A stretch of 64,000 nucleotides of DNA from Streptomyces violaceusniger (GTDB taxonomy: Bacteria > Actinomycetota > Actinomycetes > Streptomycetales > Streptomycetaceae), in the NCBI GenBank assembly GCA_005405945.1, contig BJHW01000001.1, forward strand, positions 7,812,001-7,876,000. Direction: 5' to 3'. Below are positions 35,256 through 45,546 of the stretch, piece after piece. A program made the translations under genes and the position numbers. The first letter of the stretch is position 1, and each line of letters begins with the position of its first letter. The notes below the pieces were generated by a model that was given only the letters and a program-made list of their open reading frames with translations, had not been told where the DNA came from and did no database searches.

Positions 35256-38200
35256 CTAACGCTCCTGCTGGTAAGTCGGGCCAATGCCGCGATCATGGTT
35301 GTCGCCGAGTCCGGTACCGGCCCGGCGACCCTGCTGGATCCCACGGCGGAGGTTGGTCAGCCTTCCGCGTACATCATCGGGCGCGCGAGACACCTGCGGC
35401 CCAGTCCGTTCGGGCTGCTGCGGCGGCTGGTGTGCGGCGCCCTCCACGAGGTTTGCGCGCGGCACCCGCCGTGGCAACCCGGACGACGTGATACCGCCGG
35501 CCGCGGGTTCGCGAATCTGCTCGGCGCGGCGCCAGCGCTCGTCGTTGTGGGGCGACGTACGCCAGTGGGAACCCGTGCTCCGGCCATTGAGTCCGGCTCC
35601 GCCCGGGCCCGCCGCGGCGCCCGATCCGGCGAAGTCCCCCGTGCCCTGGGACGCCGGTTGCGGCTCGCGGGGCGAGGGAGGCGGTACGGCCGAGGCGGGC
35701 CGGCCGGGGGTGGGCTCGGGCGCGGTGGGCGTGGACGGGTACGACCGGCCCCCGTCCTGCGGGCCCGCGTTGCCCGGGTCCACGACCTGGTTGTGGTGCC
35801 AGGTCGACTCGATGGTGTCGAAGATCGGGGTACGGCCGTCGCCGGGACCGGCGGCGGGCGGCAGCGGATCGTTCGCGCGCCGGTCGGGCTCGTCCTGGGA
35901 GTCCTGGGGCAGCGCGTACTCGCCGGTGCCGCTCATGTTCGGGCGGGGGAACTCGCCGGTGTCGCCGGGACCGCCCATGTTCGGGCGGGGGAACTCGCCG
36001 GTGTCGCCGGGACCGCCCATGTTCGGGCGGGGGAACTCGCCGGTGTCGCCGGGACCGCCCATGTTCGGGCGCGGGAACTCGCCCGTGTCGCCCGGGCCGC
36101 GGCCGCCGCGCGGGGCGGCGTCCTCGAACCGGGGCTGGGCGTACTCACCGGTGTCGCCCGGGCCCTGGCCGAGCTCCGGACGGGCGAACTCGCCGGTGTC
36201 GCCCGGGCCGCGGCCGTAGTCGGGGCGGCTGAACTGGCCGGTGTCGGACAGCCCCCGCCCGGCCTGCGGCCCGCTGGGCGCGCGGCGCGGCTCGAACATG
36301 CTGGGGCCGTCGGTCAGCTGCGGCAGCTCGCCGGTGTCGCCGGGGCCGCGGTTGCCGAACGGATCGCGCCGCTCCGCCGGGCCGCCGAGCTCCGGGCGGG
36401 CGAACTGGCCGGTGGACTCGTACTCCTCGTGCCCGCGCGGGGTGTCCCCGGCGTCGCGCGGAGTGCCCGGCCAGTCGTCCTCGCCGGACGCGCGGCGCGC
36501 GCCCCAGCTGGTGCCGGGCTGCGTGGGGGCCGGAAGCTCGGGCGCGGGGCCACGGGTCGGCAGCTGCGGGCGGCCGCCCTGGTCGCCCCCGTCGGCCCGG
36601 GCCGGTGCGCCGGTCGGTGGGGCGACGGTCGGGTTCTCGCCGCGGGTCGGAAGCGGGGACGGCCGGAGGGGGCGCCGGGGCCGCCCTGCTGACCGCCGGG
36701 GCCCGAGGGGGCGTTGGTCCGGGGGCCGGGAGGCCGTCCGCCCTCGAAGAAGTTGGTGCCGCCGGACGGGGCGCCGCCCGAGGGGCCCGCACCCGCGCCG
36801 ACCGGCCGGGTCGGCAGTCCGCTGCCGCCGCCGTTGCCCGGCAGCGCGGTGCGCGAACCGGAGCCCGGGACCTGGCGCCGCGAGGGCGCCGAGCCGAGCA
36901 GCCCAGCGCCGCCGCCCTGGGCGCCGCCGCTGTCGGCGCCCGGTCCGCCCTGGCCCGCCTTGCCGCCAGCGGCCTGCGGCGCCGGCTTCCGGCCGCCCTG
37001 GGCGACATCGACCGGCAGCATGACCAGCGCCGTCGTACCGCCCGAGTCGGACGGCCGGAGCTGGATGCGGATGCCGTGGCGCAGCGAGAGGCGGCCGACC
37101 ACGAACAGACCCATGCGCCGGGAGACCGACACATCGACCGTGGGCGGGGAGGCCAGCCGCTCGTTGATCGCCGCCAGGTCCTCGGGCGAGAGCCCGATAC
37201 CGGTGTCGTGGATCTCGACCAGCACCCGCCCGTCGGGCAGCGCGTGACCGGTGACCTTGACCTTGGTCTGCGGCGAGGAGAAGGAGGTGGCGTTCTCCAG
37301 CAGCTCGGCGAGCAGGTGGACGAGGTCGTTGACGACCCGGCCGGCGACCTCGGTCGCCGGGACCGAGCTGAGCTCGATGCGCTCGTACTGCTCCACCTCG
37401 GAGGCGGCCGCGCGGAGCACGTCCACCAGCGGCACCGGACGGGTCCACCGGCGGCCGGGCTCCTCGCCCGCGAGGACCAGGAGGTTCTCGCCGTTACGGC
37501 GCATACGGGTGGCGAGGTGGTCCAGCTTGAACAGCGAGGAGAGCTGGTCCGGGTCGGCCTCGCGGCTCTCCAGCTCGGAGATGAGCGAGAGCTGGCGCTG
37601 GATGAGGCCCTGGCTGCGGCGCGAGAGGTTGGTGAACATCGCGTTGACGTTGCCCCGCAGCAGCGCCTGCTCGGCGGCGAGCCGGACCGCCTCGCGGTGC
37701 ACGTCGTCGAAGGCCGCGGCCACCTTTCCGATCTCGTCCCGGCTGTGCACACCGACGGACTCGACGGAGGTGTCCACGTCCTGCGGATCGGACTCGGAGA
37801 GCTGCTTGACCAGTTCGGGCAGCCGCTTCTGGGAGACCTCCTGCGCGGTGTCCTGGAGGCGGCGCAGCGAGCGGACCATGGAGCGGGCGACGACGAAGGC
37901 GCCGACCAGGGAGACGCCGAGGACCAGCAGGATCAGCGCACCGTTGAGGATCGCGTCCTGCTGGGCGGAGTCGCGGAGCTCACGAGCCTTCTGCTGCATC
38001 TCGCTGAGCAGCGTCTCTTCGATCTTGCCCATCTCTTCGATCTTGATACTGTCCTGGTCGTACCAGTCAAGATCGGTCCGCTTCTCCGCCTTGAGCCCCT
38101 CGGGGTCGCGCACCGCGCGGTCGGCGTACATGGTCGCCGCCTTGATGTCGGGGCGGCTGTCCAGCGGTTCGAGCAGGTCCTCGGAGTTGCCCTGGCGGAT

Positions 38201-39178
38201 CTGCTTGAAGCGGCCGAGCGCCTCGTTCTCCTTGTCCACCGCGGTCCTGGCGAACCGGCGGTCGTTGGCGGAGAAGTCCGCGCCCTTGGGGTCGGCGAGG
38301 GCGGCGCTGATGAGCGCGCGCTGGATGGAGGCGTACTCCTTCGCGGAGGAGAAGGTGGCGAGCGCGCGGGTGTTGTTGATCATCGCGCGGTTGCTGGTCG
38401 CCTGCGCCATGTCCTGGGAGAGCGACAGCAACGAGTTGATCAGCTCGTTGTAGTTCTGGACCGTCAGCGAGTAGTACTGGCTGTTGTCGTAGGCCGTGTC
38501 CCGGACCTCGTTGATCTTGCCGAGCTGACGGTCGATGTTGACGAGTGTGGACTGCACACCGGCCAGCGACTGGTCACCGGGGTCGATCTGGTGGGTGGCG
38601 TCGCGGAACGCCGCGATCGCGCGGTTGGTGTCCTCGCGGGTGGAGACGACCCGGTCGTCCTTGACGTTGCCCTTGCCGGCCAGCGGACCGGCCGACTTGT
38701 CGCGCTCCTCCTGGAGCGCGCTGGCCAGCTGGGTGGCCTGCTGCGTCATCTCGGTGAGCAGCTTCATCTGGTCCAGCTGCTGGATGTTGTCCAGCGAGCC
38801 CTCGATGCGCAGCGCCCCCAGCGTGGTCGCGGCGACCACCGGGAGCGCGAGCAGGGAGACCAGTCGGGTACTGATGCGCCAGTTGCGCAGGGCCATGCGA
38901 TTGCCGGGCCCGGTCGGGCCGGAGGACTTCGCCTTGGCCGGCGGTTCCGTGGCGTCTCCGCCGTCACCACCGGCGCTGGGCGCGCTGATCCGGGTGGCGC
39001 TCTGCGCACCGGCCTCGGGGCTCTGGTCGCCCGGCGTCCTGCCGTTGCTTCCCTGGGCGCGCTGGGGCGAGGAGCCGCGGTCGGTCCCGCCGCGCGGCTC
39101 CGGGTCCGCCGAAGCTTCCCCTCGGCCCTGGCGGGCCTGGGGAGCCCCCATACCATCCCTCTTGAAACGTCCCTGCAC
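35256..39178 (-). CDS. cvnA: Conservon sensor histidine kinase-like protein CvnA, long repeat tail, apparent frameshift
   Basis: About 1307 residues when repaired. Start GTG 39178 (MQGRFKRDGMGAP in conserved form); ATG 39151 with AAGAGG upstream is an alternative. TM1 STRLVSLLALPVVAATTLGA (about 107-126), NIT-type sensory region, TM2 (ILLVLGVSLVGAFVVA), HAMP, GHKL ATPase with HLLAELLENATSFSSP, IHDTGIGL and MGLFVVGRLSLRHGI. After the ATPase the frame changes near 36661-36690; one added base (simplest at the run 36668-36672) joins it to a tail of about 450 residues. The tail carries GPGDTGEFPRPNMG repeats and ends with SGLPRRVPRANLVEGA. Confidence 0.87.
35935..36102 (-). repeat. 42-bp tandem repeats coding 14-residue units in CvnA
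   Basis: Three perfect 42-base units (35935-35976, 35977-36018, 36019-36060) and a fourth diverged one (36061-36102) encode GPGDTGEFPRPNMG repeats. More degenerate units follow up to about 36350 (GPGDTGEFARPELG, GLSDTGQFSRPDYG, GPGDTGELPQLTDG). Perfect copies next to old ones show ongoing expansion. Confidence 0.92.
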
Positions 39179-39746
39179 TAGCGTCGCAACCTCTGGACCA
39201 GGCGCCCCACCGGCTTGAGCGGCGGAGCGGTGTCGAGTCGTGGGGGACCGCGATCCCCCCTGTCGGTCGTGAGTGACCGGCGCGCATCCTTTCGTGTCGA
39301 CAAGAGGAGCCCCCGCCGCTCGGCGCCTCTCACGTTGCGCCCCCGTGCGCGCCGGCTGATTCCCGCGGCGGTCCCGGGAATTCCAGCACAGTGCCGGATG
39401 CTGCAACAAGGGCAATGGGTAAGGCTGTGATGCGCGTGACGCTCAGTACGGACTTTATTACGGGACGTAGAAAGCCATGTCGGCGATAACGGACTTTCTC
39501 GTACGAATCGAAGGCCGCAATCCGGTGTCCGGCTAGCGATGATCAAGATCGGAACGTCAGGTTCAGGTATGTGATGTCCGTTTGGCGCGGTTGGGCAACT
39601 GTCTTCTATGTCGCATTTGCCTGATCGTTCGTGAGCAATATCACATGCTGGCGGCGACTTTTCCTGCGAATCGATGGGCAAGGCCGCCTCTAGCCTGACG
39701 CTTTACACGGCCGGAACGAACGACAAAGAGCGAGGCGTAAACCCCA
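39179..39746. other. Divergent intergenic region, 568 bases
   Basis: No gene recognised; open frames across it show no family features. It is AT-richer than its surroundings from about 39430 to 39740 and should hold the promoters of the first conservon (leftward) and of the small ORF at 39747. A GCAATATCACATGC stretch occurs near 39637. Confidence 0.5.
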
Positions 39747-39962
39747 GTGAAGACGACGATGATGTTCCGCTCCATAGCCAACCCGCGGCGCACCACCCTG
39801 GCCCACGTCAAGGACGTCCAAGAGCTCAAGGACGCCAAGGACATCGCCATGGACATCGAGGAGACCGACGCGCCCGATGAGCGGCCGGAGCACCGCGTCG
39901 ACCTGCCCAACCGGACCGCGAACCCCAAGCGCACGGTGCTGACCGAGACCCCGGGCCACTGA
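39747..39962 (+). CDS. Small conserved protein (71 aa), function unknown
   Basis: GTG 39747 starts MKTTMMFRSIANPRRTTLAH and the C-terminal half is acidic then basic (MDIEETDAPDERPEH, NPKRTVLTETPGH). No transmembrane or signal sequence. GAGCGAGG is 12 bases upstream. It lies alone between the conservon promoter and the FAA hydrolase gene. I do not recognise the family; coding bias supports a real gene. Confidence 0.65.
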   Translation: MKTTMMFRSIANPRRTTLAHVKDVQELKDAKDIAMDIEETDAPDERPEHRVDLPNRTANPKRTVLTETPGH

Positions 39963-40081
39963 CCCCCGGGGCCGTGGTGGGCGCCACCACCCCGGCAGGC
40001 GGGACGGGCGGCGCGCGGGACGCGGAGCGATAGCCTGGAGCGTCAGTCTCCAGCGAGTTCAGTCAGGAGCCAGGGCTTCCC

Positions 40082-40873
40082 GTGCGCATCGCCAGATTCT
40101 CCATCGACGGCAACGTCGCCTTCGGCGTGGTGGAGGGCGAACCGTCCGATCCGGACGGCCCCGTCATCGACATCATCAAGGGCCACCCCTTCGCCGAATT
40201 CGAGCGCTCGGGCCAGAAGGTCCCCCTGAACAAGGTCCGGCTGCTGCCGCCCGTCCTGCCGAACAAGGTCGTCGGAATCGGGCGCAACTACGCCGAGCAC
40301 GCGGCGGAGCTGGGCAACGAGGTCCCCGACGTCCCGGTCGTCTTCTTCAAGCCGTCCACCTCCGTGGCCGGTCCCGGCGACCCCATCGCGTACCCCTCCT
40401 TCTCCTCCGAGGTCCACTACGAGGCCGAGCTGGCCGTGGTCATCGGACGGATGTGCCGCGAGGTTCCGCGCGAGCGCGTCCAGGACGTCATCCTCGGCTA
40501 CACCTGTGGCAACGACATCACGGCCCGCGACGCCCAGCGGCGCGAGAAGCAGTGGGCCCGGGCCAAGGGCTTCGACACCTCCTGCCCGCTGGGCCCCTGG
40601 GTGGAGACCGATATCGACCTGACGCGCGCCGGCGACCTCGGCATCATGTGCACCGTCAACGGTGAGCAGCGTCAGCTCGGCCGTACGAACGAGATGGTGC
40701 GCCCGATCGAGGACCTGATCGTGCACATCACCGAGGCGATGACGCTGCTCCCCGGCGACGTCGTGCTCACCGGCACTCCGGCGGGCGTCGGCCCGCTCTC
40801 CGTCGGCGACGAGGTCGCCGTCACCATCGAAGGCATCGGCACTCTCACCAACAAGGTGATCAAGCGTGGCTAG
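40082..40873 (+). CDS. Fumarylacetoacetate hydrolase family protein
   Basis: A 263-residue protein with an N-terminal cap (MRIARFSIDGNVAFGVVEGE) and FAH catalytic domain (about 60-260): IGRNYAEHAAELG, metal-ligand region HYEAELAVVIGR, CGNDITARDAQRR, GPWVETD and LTGTPAGVGPL. Members cleave or isomerise acylpyruvates or related acids; the precise substrate is not clear. GTG 40082. Its last 8 bases overlap the gltX start (GTGGCTAG), so the two are translationally coupled. Confidence 0.88.
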   Translation: MRIARFSIDGNVAFGVVEGEPSDPDGPVIDIIKGHPFAEFERSGQKVPLNKVRLLPPVLPNKVVGIGRNYAEHAAELGNEVPDVPVVFFKPSTSVAGPGDPIAYPSFSSEVHYEAELAVVIGRMCREVPRERVQDVILGYTCGNDITARDAQRREKQWARAKGFDTSCPLGPWVETDIDLTRAGDLGIMCTVNGEQRQLGRTNEMVRPIEDLIVHITEAMTLLPGDVVLTGTPAGVGPLSVGDEVAVTIEGIGTLTNKVIKRG

Positions 40874-42352
40874 CGCACCCTCCTCCGCCCCGTGCGGGTT
40901 CGTTTCTGTCCCTCGCCGACCGGCAACCCCCATGTCGGCCTGGTCCGCACGGCCCTGTTCAACTGGGCCTTCGCCCGCCACCACGGCGGCACCCTGGTGT
41001 TCCGCATCGAGGACACCGACGCCGCGCGCGACTCCGAGGAGTCCTACACCCAGCTGCTGGACGCCATGCGCTGGCTGGGCTTCGACTGGGACGAGGGCCC
41101 CGAGGTCGGCGGTCCGCACGCGCCCTACCGCCAGTCGCAGCGGATGGACCTCTACCGCGAGGTCGCGGAGAAGCTGCTGGAAGCGGGCCACGCCTACCGC
41201 TGCTACTGCACCGCCGAGGAGCTGGAGGAGCGCCGCGAGGCGGCCCGCAAGGCCGGCCGGCCCTCCGGCTACGACGGGAAGTGCCGCACCCTGACCGCCG
41301 AGCGGATCGCGGCGTACGAGGCCGAGGGGCGCGCCTCGATCGTGCGCTTCCGGATGCCGGACGTGCCGATCACCTTCACCGACCTGGTGCGCGGTGAGCT
41401 GACCTTCGCCCCCGAGAACGTCACGGACTACGGGATCGTCCGGGCCAACGGCGCGCCCCTCTACACGCTCGTCAACCCCGTCGACGACGCGCTGATGGAG
41501 ATCACGCACGTACTGCGCGGCGAGGACCTGCTCTCCTCCACCCCGCGGCAGATCGCGCTCTACCGGGCGCTCGCCGAGATCGGTGTGGGCTCCGGCGCGG
41601 TGCCCGCCTTCGGCCACCTCCCGTATGTCATGGGCGAGGGCAACAAGAAGCTCTCCAAGCGCGATCCGCAGTCCTCGCTGAACCTCTACCGGGAGCGCGG
41701 CTTCCTCCCCGAGGGGCTGCTCAACTACCTGTCCCTGCTGGGCTGGTCGCTCTCCGCCGACCGGGACGTCTTCTCGCTGGAGGAGATGGTCGAGGCGTTC
41801 GACATCTCCGCGGTGAACGCCAACCCGGCGCGCTTCGACCTCAAGAAGGCCGAGGCGATCAACGCGGACCACATCCGGCTGCTGGACGTGAAGGCGTTCA
41901 TCGAGGCCTGCGAGCCCTGGCTGAAGGCCCCGCACGCGCCGTGGGCCCCGGACGCCTTCGACGCGGCCGCCTTCGAGGCGCTGGCCCCGCTGGCCCAGAC
42001 CCGGCTGACGGTCCTGTCCGACATCACCGCCAACGTGGACTTCCTGTTCCTCGACGAGCCGGTGGCGGACGAGGCGTCCTGGACCAAGGCGATGAAGCCG
42101 GGCGCGGACGCGCTCCTGGCCTCGGTCCGCACCCGGCTCGCCGAGGCGGACTGGGACGCCGAGACCCTGAAGGCCGCGGTCCTCGCGGCCGGCGAGGAGC
42201 ACGGCCTGAAGCTGGGCAAGGCCCAGGCGCCGCTGCGCGTCGCGGTCACCGGCCGCACGGTCGGGCTGCCGCTGTTCGAGTCCCTGGAGGTCCTGGGCCG
42301 CGAGCGCACGCTGGCCCGGGTCGACGCGGCGCTGGCCAAGCTGGCCGGGTAA
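40866..42352 (+). CDS. gltX: Glutamyl-tRNA synthetase, apparent frameshift near start
   Basis: Class I synthetase charging tRNA-Glu; essential. HIGH-type motif in RFCPSPTGNPHVGLVRTALF, KMSKS-type motif KKLSKRDPQSSLN, and a C-terminal anticodon-binding domain. GTG 40866 overlaps the upstream stop, but its frame (MASAPSSAP) ends up wrong at the four-C run 40888-40891; one added C joins it to VRVRFCPSPTG for a 495-residue protein. Otherwise translation could begin at GTG 40892 (486 residues). It lies 5 kb from three tRNA-Glu genes. Confidence 0.92.
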
Positions 42353-42416
42353 CGGCCGCACGTCCGTGCCGGGGCGGCACGCACCGCCGCCCCGGCACTT
42401 CTCATGACGTCCTGGC

Positions 42417-42551
42417 TCAGCAGTTGCCCCAGGTGAAGGTGGAGGGCCAGCCCGGGCAGGGCGACTCGACGCTGAACGTGCTGACGAACGCCTCGGACGA
42501 CTCGGTGTCCTGGGCCGCGGGGAGTTCCTGCAGTTCGAGGATCTGGTTCAT
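42417..42551 (-). CDS. Class III lanthipeptide precursor peptide (44 aa)
   Basis: A 44-residue ORF immediately after lanKC; its ATG overlaps the lanKC stop (ATGA), with AAAAGGAAA seven bases upstream. The leader starts MNQILELQELPAAQDTESSE, containing the I-L-E-L-Q box that class III synthetases recognise. The core contains STFSVESPC and ends STFTWGNC: S-x2-S-x4-C and S-x2-T-x3-C, each fitting a labionin or methyllabionin/lanthionine ring, joined by PGWP. The last residue is Cys, so the second ring closes the C-terminus. Too short for automated ORF calls. No export or protease gene is adjacent. Confidence 0.88.
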   Translation of the reverse strand: MNQILELQELPAAQDTESSEAFVSTFSVESPCPGWPSTFTWGNC

Positions 42552-45279
42552 TTCGTTTTCCTTTTCGTATCGGTCGGGTTGTCGCCCAGGCGGGAGCCGC
42601 CTGGTTCCTGGCCGGGCGCCGCGGTCATGACGGCGTCCGCCAAGTTCTGTGGTGCCGTCCGCTCTCGCGGCGGCAGGAAGGGAAGCCCCGGCTTTCCGCG
42701 CAAGGCGGTGTGAACGGCGAGCAGGACGCCTGAAGTCCCGGTCGCCAAGTCCATCGAAAGCCTCAGGGACTGGTTTCCGCGGAAGGCTATGTGCCCGTCA
42801 TAGGGCAGTGCGTGCAGACGCAGTGCGGACAGGATTCTCCGGATCGCCTCCCGGCCGTCCTCGGTGGGCGAAACGGAATTCCGGTGGACGAGATACAGGA
42901 GGATGCCCGTGCTTCCGAAGGAGATCGTCGGCATCCCGTAGTACTCGTAGCGGGCGGCCTTCTCTATGCCGAGGCTCGCCTCCAGCAAATCCGCGTCCCG
43001 GGCATGCCGAAGATATTCGGTCAGGACGATTCCGACGCCCACCCCGCCGGTGTGCAGATAGGGCAGGGTGCGCCATCCCTCATCGGCCTCCAGGGCGCCG
43101 TGGCGGGTGAGGGTGCAGTCACGCAGATCGCGTCTGAGGGCGGCGGCGGCACGGTCGAGGAATTCCCTCCGGCCCGTGGCCTCGTACAGCCGTATCCAGA
43201 GCAGGGCGGGACCGGACCAGCCGCGCATCAGGCCGGGGTGGCCGCGCGGAGTCTCCGGCGCGCTCGCGGCGGCCAGCCGGTCGCGCAAGTCCTCCTCCAG
43301 GCGGTGGATTTCGTCCCAGAGCGCGAGGTCCCCGCCGGACCGGGCGAAGTGCAGCAGGGTCAGACCCGCCCCGGCCGCGCCGTCGAACAGGTCGAACCCC
43401 TGGCGGGCGATGTCGCCGGCGCGGGCGCGCCGCAGCACCTTCGCGGCGTCCTCGTCCAGACCCAGCGAGTCCAGGGCGTAGGCGATCCCGTGCAGCCCGG
43501 TGAAGAAGCCCGGCGGAATCCTGTCGTCGGCCAGGCGGTCGAGTAACCACCGTTCATGTTCGGGCCGGCGACCGTGCCCGGTGCCGGCCAGGGCGTACAG
43601 GACCCCGGCGGCACCGTAGGCCATGCCCGTACCGTTGCCGCCGAGGAACTGCTCGATGTCCCCGGGGAACAGCCGGTCGGTGCGCTCGGGAGTGGCGCTG
43701 GCGAGCACCGCTTCCCCCATGGAGCGCATGACCTCGTGCCACGGAGGAGGGTCCCCCGTGTCGAGGAACCGGCGGGTGACCTCGGTCACCGGGCGTGCCA
43801 CCGGTACGTCCGGGCCGCCGCGGACGCGTTCGGACTCGGTTCGCCGCTCCGGAGAGGGGCCGCCGGTCGTACGGGAGGCGAGCCCCATGCCGGCCAGGAC
43901 GGACCGGACGAAGCCGTCCCCGAGCTCATAGCGGCGGGACGCGTGCTCGACCAGTTGGACGGCCTTGCCCTGGTCGTATTCCACCAGCCCCGTGTTGGGC
44001 CAGAAGAGGTCCAGCTTCACCGCGGCCAGGGCCCAGCGGTCCGCGTCGCGGCCGGTGATGCCGACCGGGGCCCGGAAACCCGGCGCACCGTGCGGTGCCA
44101 CGTGGTCCGGATCGTCGAGGCCGCTGAATTCGAAGTCCAGGAACACCGGTTCGTCGCCCCGCAGGACGATGTTCTTGGGATGGAGGTCACCGACCACGAC
44201 GCCCCGTTCGTGGATCTGCTCCAGGGCCCGGTCCAGGCGCTCGATCAGCGCCAGTGCCCAGGACACGTACTCCGCGGTGTCCTCGGCGCCGGCGCCTCCG
44301 GGGCGCAACAGCGGGATGCGGCGCATGGACGCCCGCTTCAGATCCAGCCCGTCGATCCGCTCCATGACCAGGAAGTGGTGGTCCCAGGCCGGGAAGTACC
44401 CGTGGAGCGCGGGCACTCCCGGTAGCCCGGCCAGCCGGGAGAGCACATCCGCCTCGTGCCGGAGCCGGGTGACCGCGTCCCGGCCCTCGCTGTCCAGGGC
44501 GGTGTGGGGGCGGGCCTCCTTCAGCACCACCTTCGCACCGCTGTCCACGGCCTGTGCCGCGTAGACACCGCCGCCGTTCGAGAAGTGCAGGGCGTGCGAC
44601 GGCCGGTAGGGGAAGTCGATGGCGCCGCCCCGGTTGCTCTCCAGCTGTTCCCGCAGGAACCAGGGAATCTCCACCCACTCGGGAACGTGGAACACCGGGC
44701 GGCGGACGTCGGGCACGAGCCGCCCCGCGCGTCCTCCAGGGCGGGCACCGTGTCGCCCGCCTCGTCGCGGCAGAACCGCGGGGTGAACGCCCCGTATCGC
44801 ACGTACAGCGGACCCGAGCGCCACCGGAGATCGCTGAGGACGTAGGGGCCCTCCTCCCCGGAGAGCCGTTCGTCCAGGTCGAGCAGGGTGCGGTGCAACT
44901 GCTCCGCGGACTTGGTGTAGACGGTGATGAACTTGCCGCTCGAGCCGCGGTCCGCGTACTTCGCGTTCGTCTTCTTCAGCTGTTCCGGGCCGTAGAGAAA
45001 CTTGAAAGTCAGCAGACGGCCGAAGCAGTATTCTCCGACGATTTCGAGGATCTTCTCCGCATTCCCTGGCCGGGCGGAGACATGGATTTTCCAGCCCTGG
45101 GGCGGGAGGTCGTGATGAGCGGGGCGAAGATAGACCCACGGCACGGTCTTCTCGCGCTGCCAGCCGCCGGGCGGCGTGGCCTCGGTGAGCGGGAAGGCGG
45201 GCTGGTCCGACACCTCCTGCGTGTCGTAGAAGTCGGTCCCCGGCACGCAGAACTCAACGTAGCGCAGATCGAGAGGCAT
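42548..45279 (-). CDS. lanKC: Class III lanthipeptide synthetase (LanKC), apparent frameshift, TTA codon
   Basis: About 910 residues in three parts: N-terminal phospho-Ser/Thr lyase (1-190, starting MPLDLRYVEFCVPGTDF), central Ser/Thr kinase (about 200-480, GVVVGDLHPKNIVLRGDEP and VFLDFEFSG), and C-terminal LanC-like cyclase (about 510-890). The cyclase lacks the zinc ligands (RGWSGPALLW and GTSGVLLAVH in place of WCxG and CHG motifs), so it is class III, not IV. It phosphorylates, eliminates and cyclises the adjacent precursor. ATG 45279 follows GAAGGAG. The frame breaks at the four-C run 44723-44726 (plus strand); one added base gives RGRLVPDVRRPVFHVPEW. Leucine codon near residue 579 is TTA (43544-43546). 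Confidence 0.92.
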
Positions 45280-45466
45280 CCTGTCCCGGCTCCTTCGGCA
45301 TGTGTTTCCCGGCCCAATCGCGACCGGCGGTCGGGCGTCACCTTCCGGCGCTCTCCGGCCGTCCCCCGCGGAATGGGCAACTCCTGTATGCGGGGCCCGT
45401 CCTGGGATCCGGTGCGGCTGAACTGCATCCTTGTTCGGCAGCGCTGCAGCGGCAATAGTTGAACTG

Positions 45467-45496
45467 TTCGCGACCGTTTGCGAACGTTCGCGAATG
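45467..45496 (+). promoter_or_regulatory. Three 10-bp direct repeats in the lanKC/regulator promoter
   Basis: TTCGCGACCG, TTTGCGAACG and TTCGCGAATG follow each other with no gap, one turn of helix apart. The middle also holds the palindrome GCGAACGTTCGC. They lie in the 267-base divergent region between lanKC and the NB-ARC regulator, 50-80 bases before the regulator start. SARP-type activators bind similar phased repeats; a binding site for the adjacent regulator is inferred. Confidence 0.6.
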
Positions 45497-45546
45497 ATCA
45501 ATTCAGTTTCAGAGCGTTGTTACCGCAGGGGGAAGGAGACCGCTCT

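Noticed and set aside
39178..39681. 167-codon minus-strand ORF upstream of cvnA
   Set aside because: Cys/Arg/His-rich product with no family features, lying in an AT-richer promoter region.
40866..40891. Programmed frameshifting in gltX and the other ten genes
   Set aside because: No slippery heptamer or stimulating structure common to the sites; the uniform single C/G loss fits sequencing error better.
45280..45501. Upstream extension of LanKC (MIIRERSQTV...)
   Set aside because: The extension would cover the divergent promoter repeats; GAAGGAG and homology to LanKC lyase domains favour ATG 45279.
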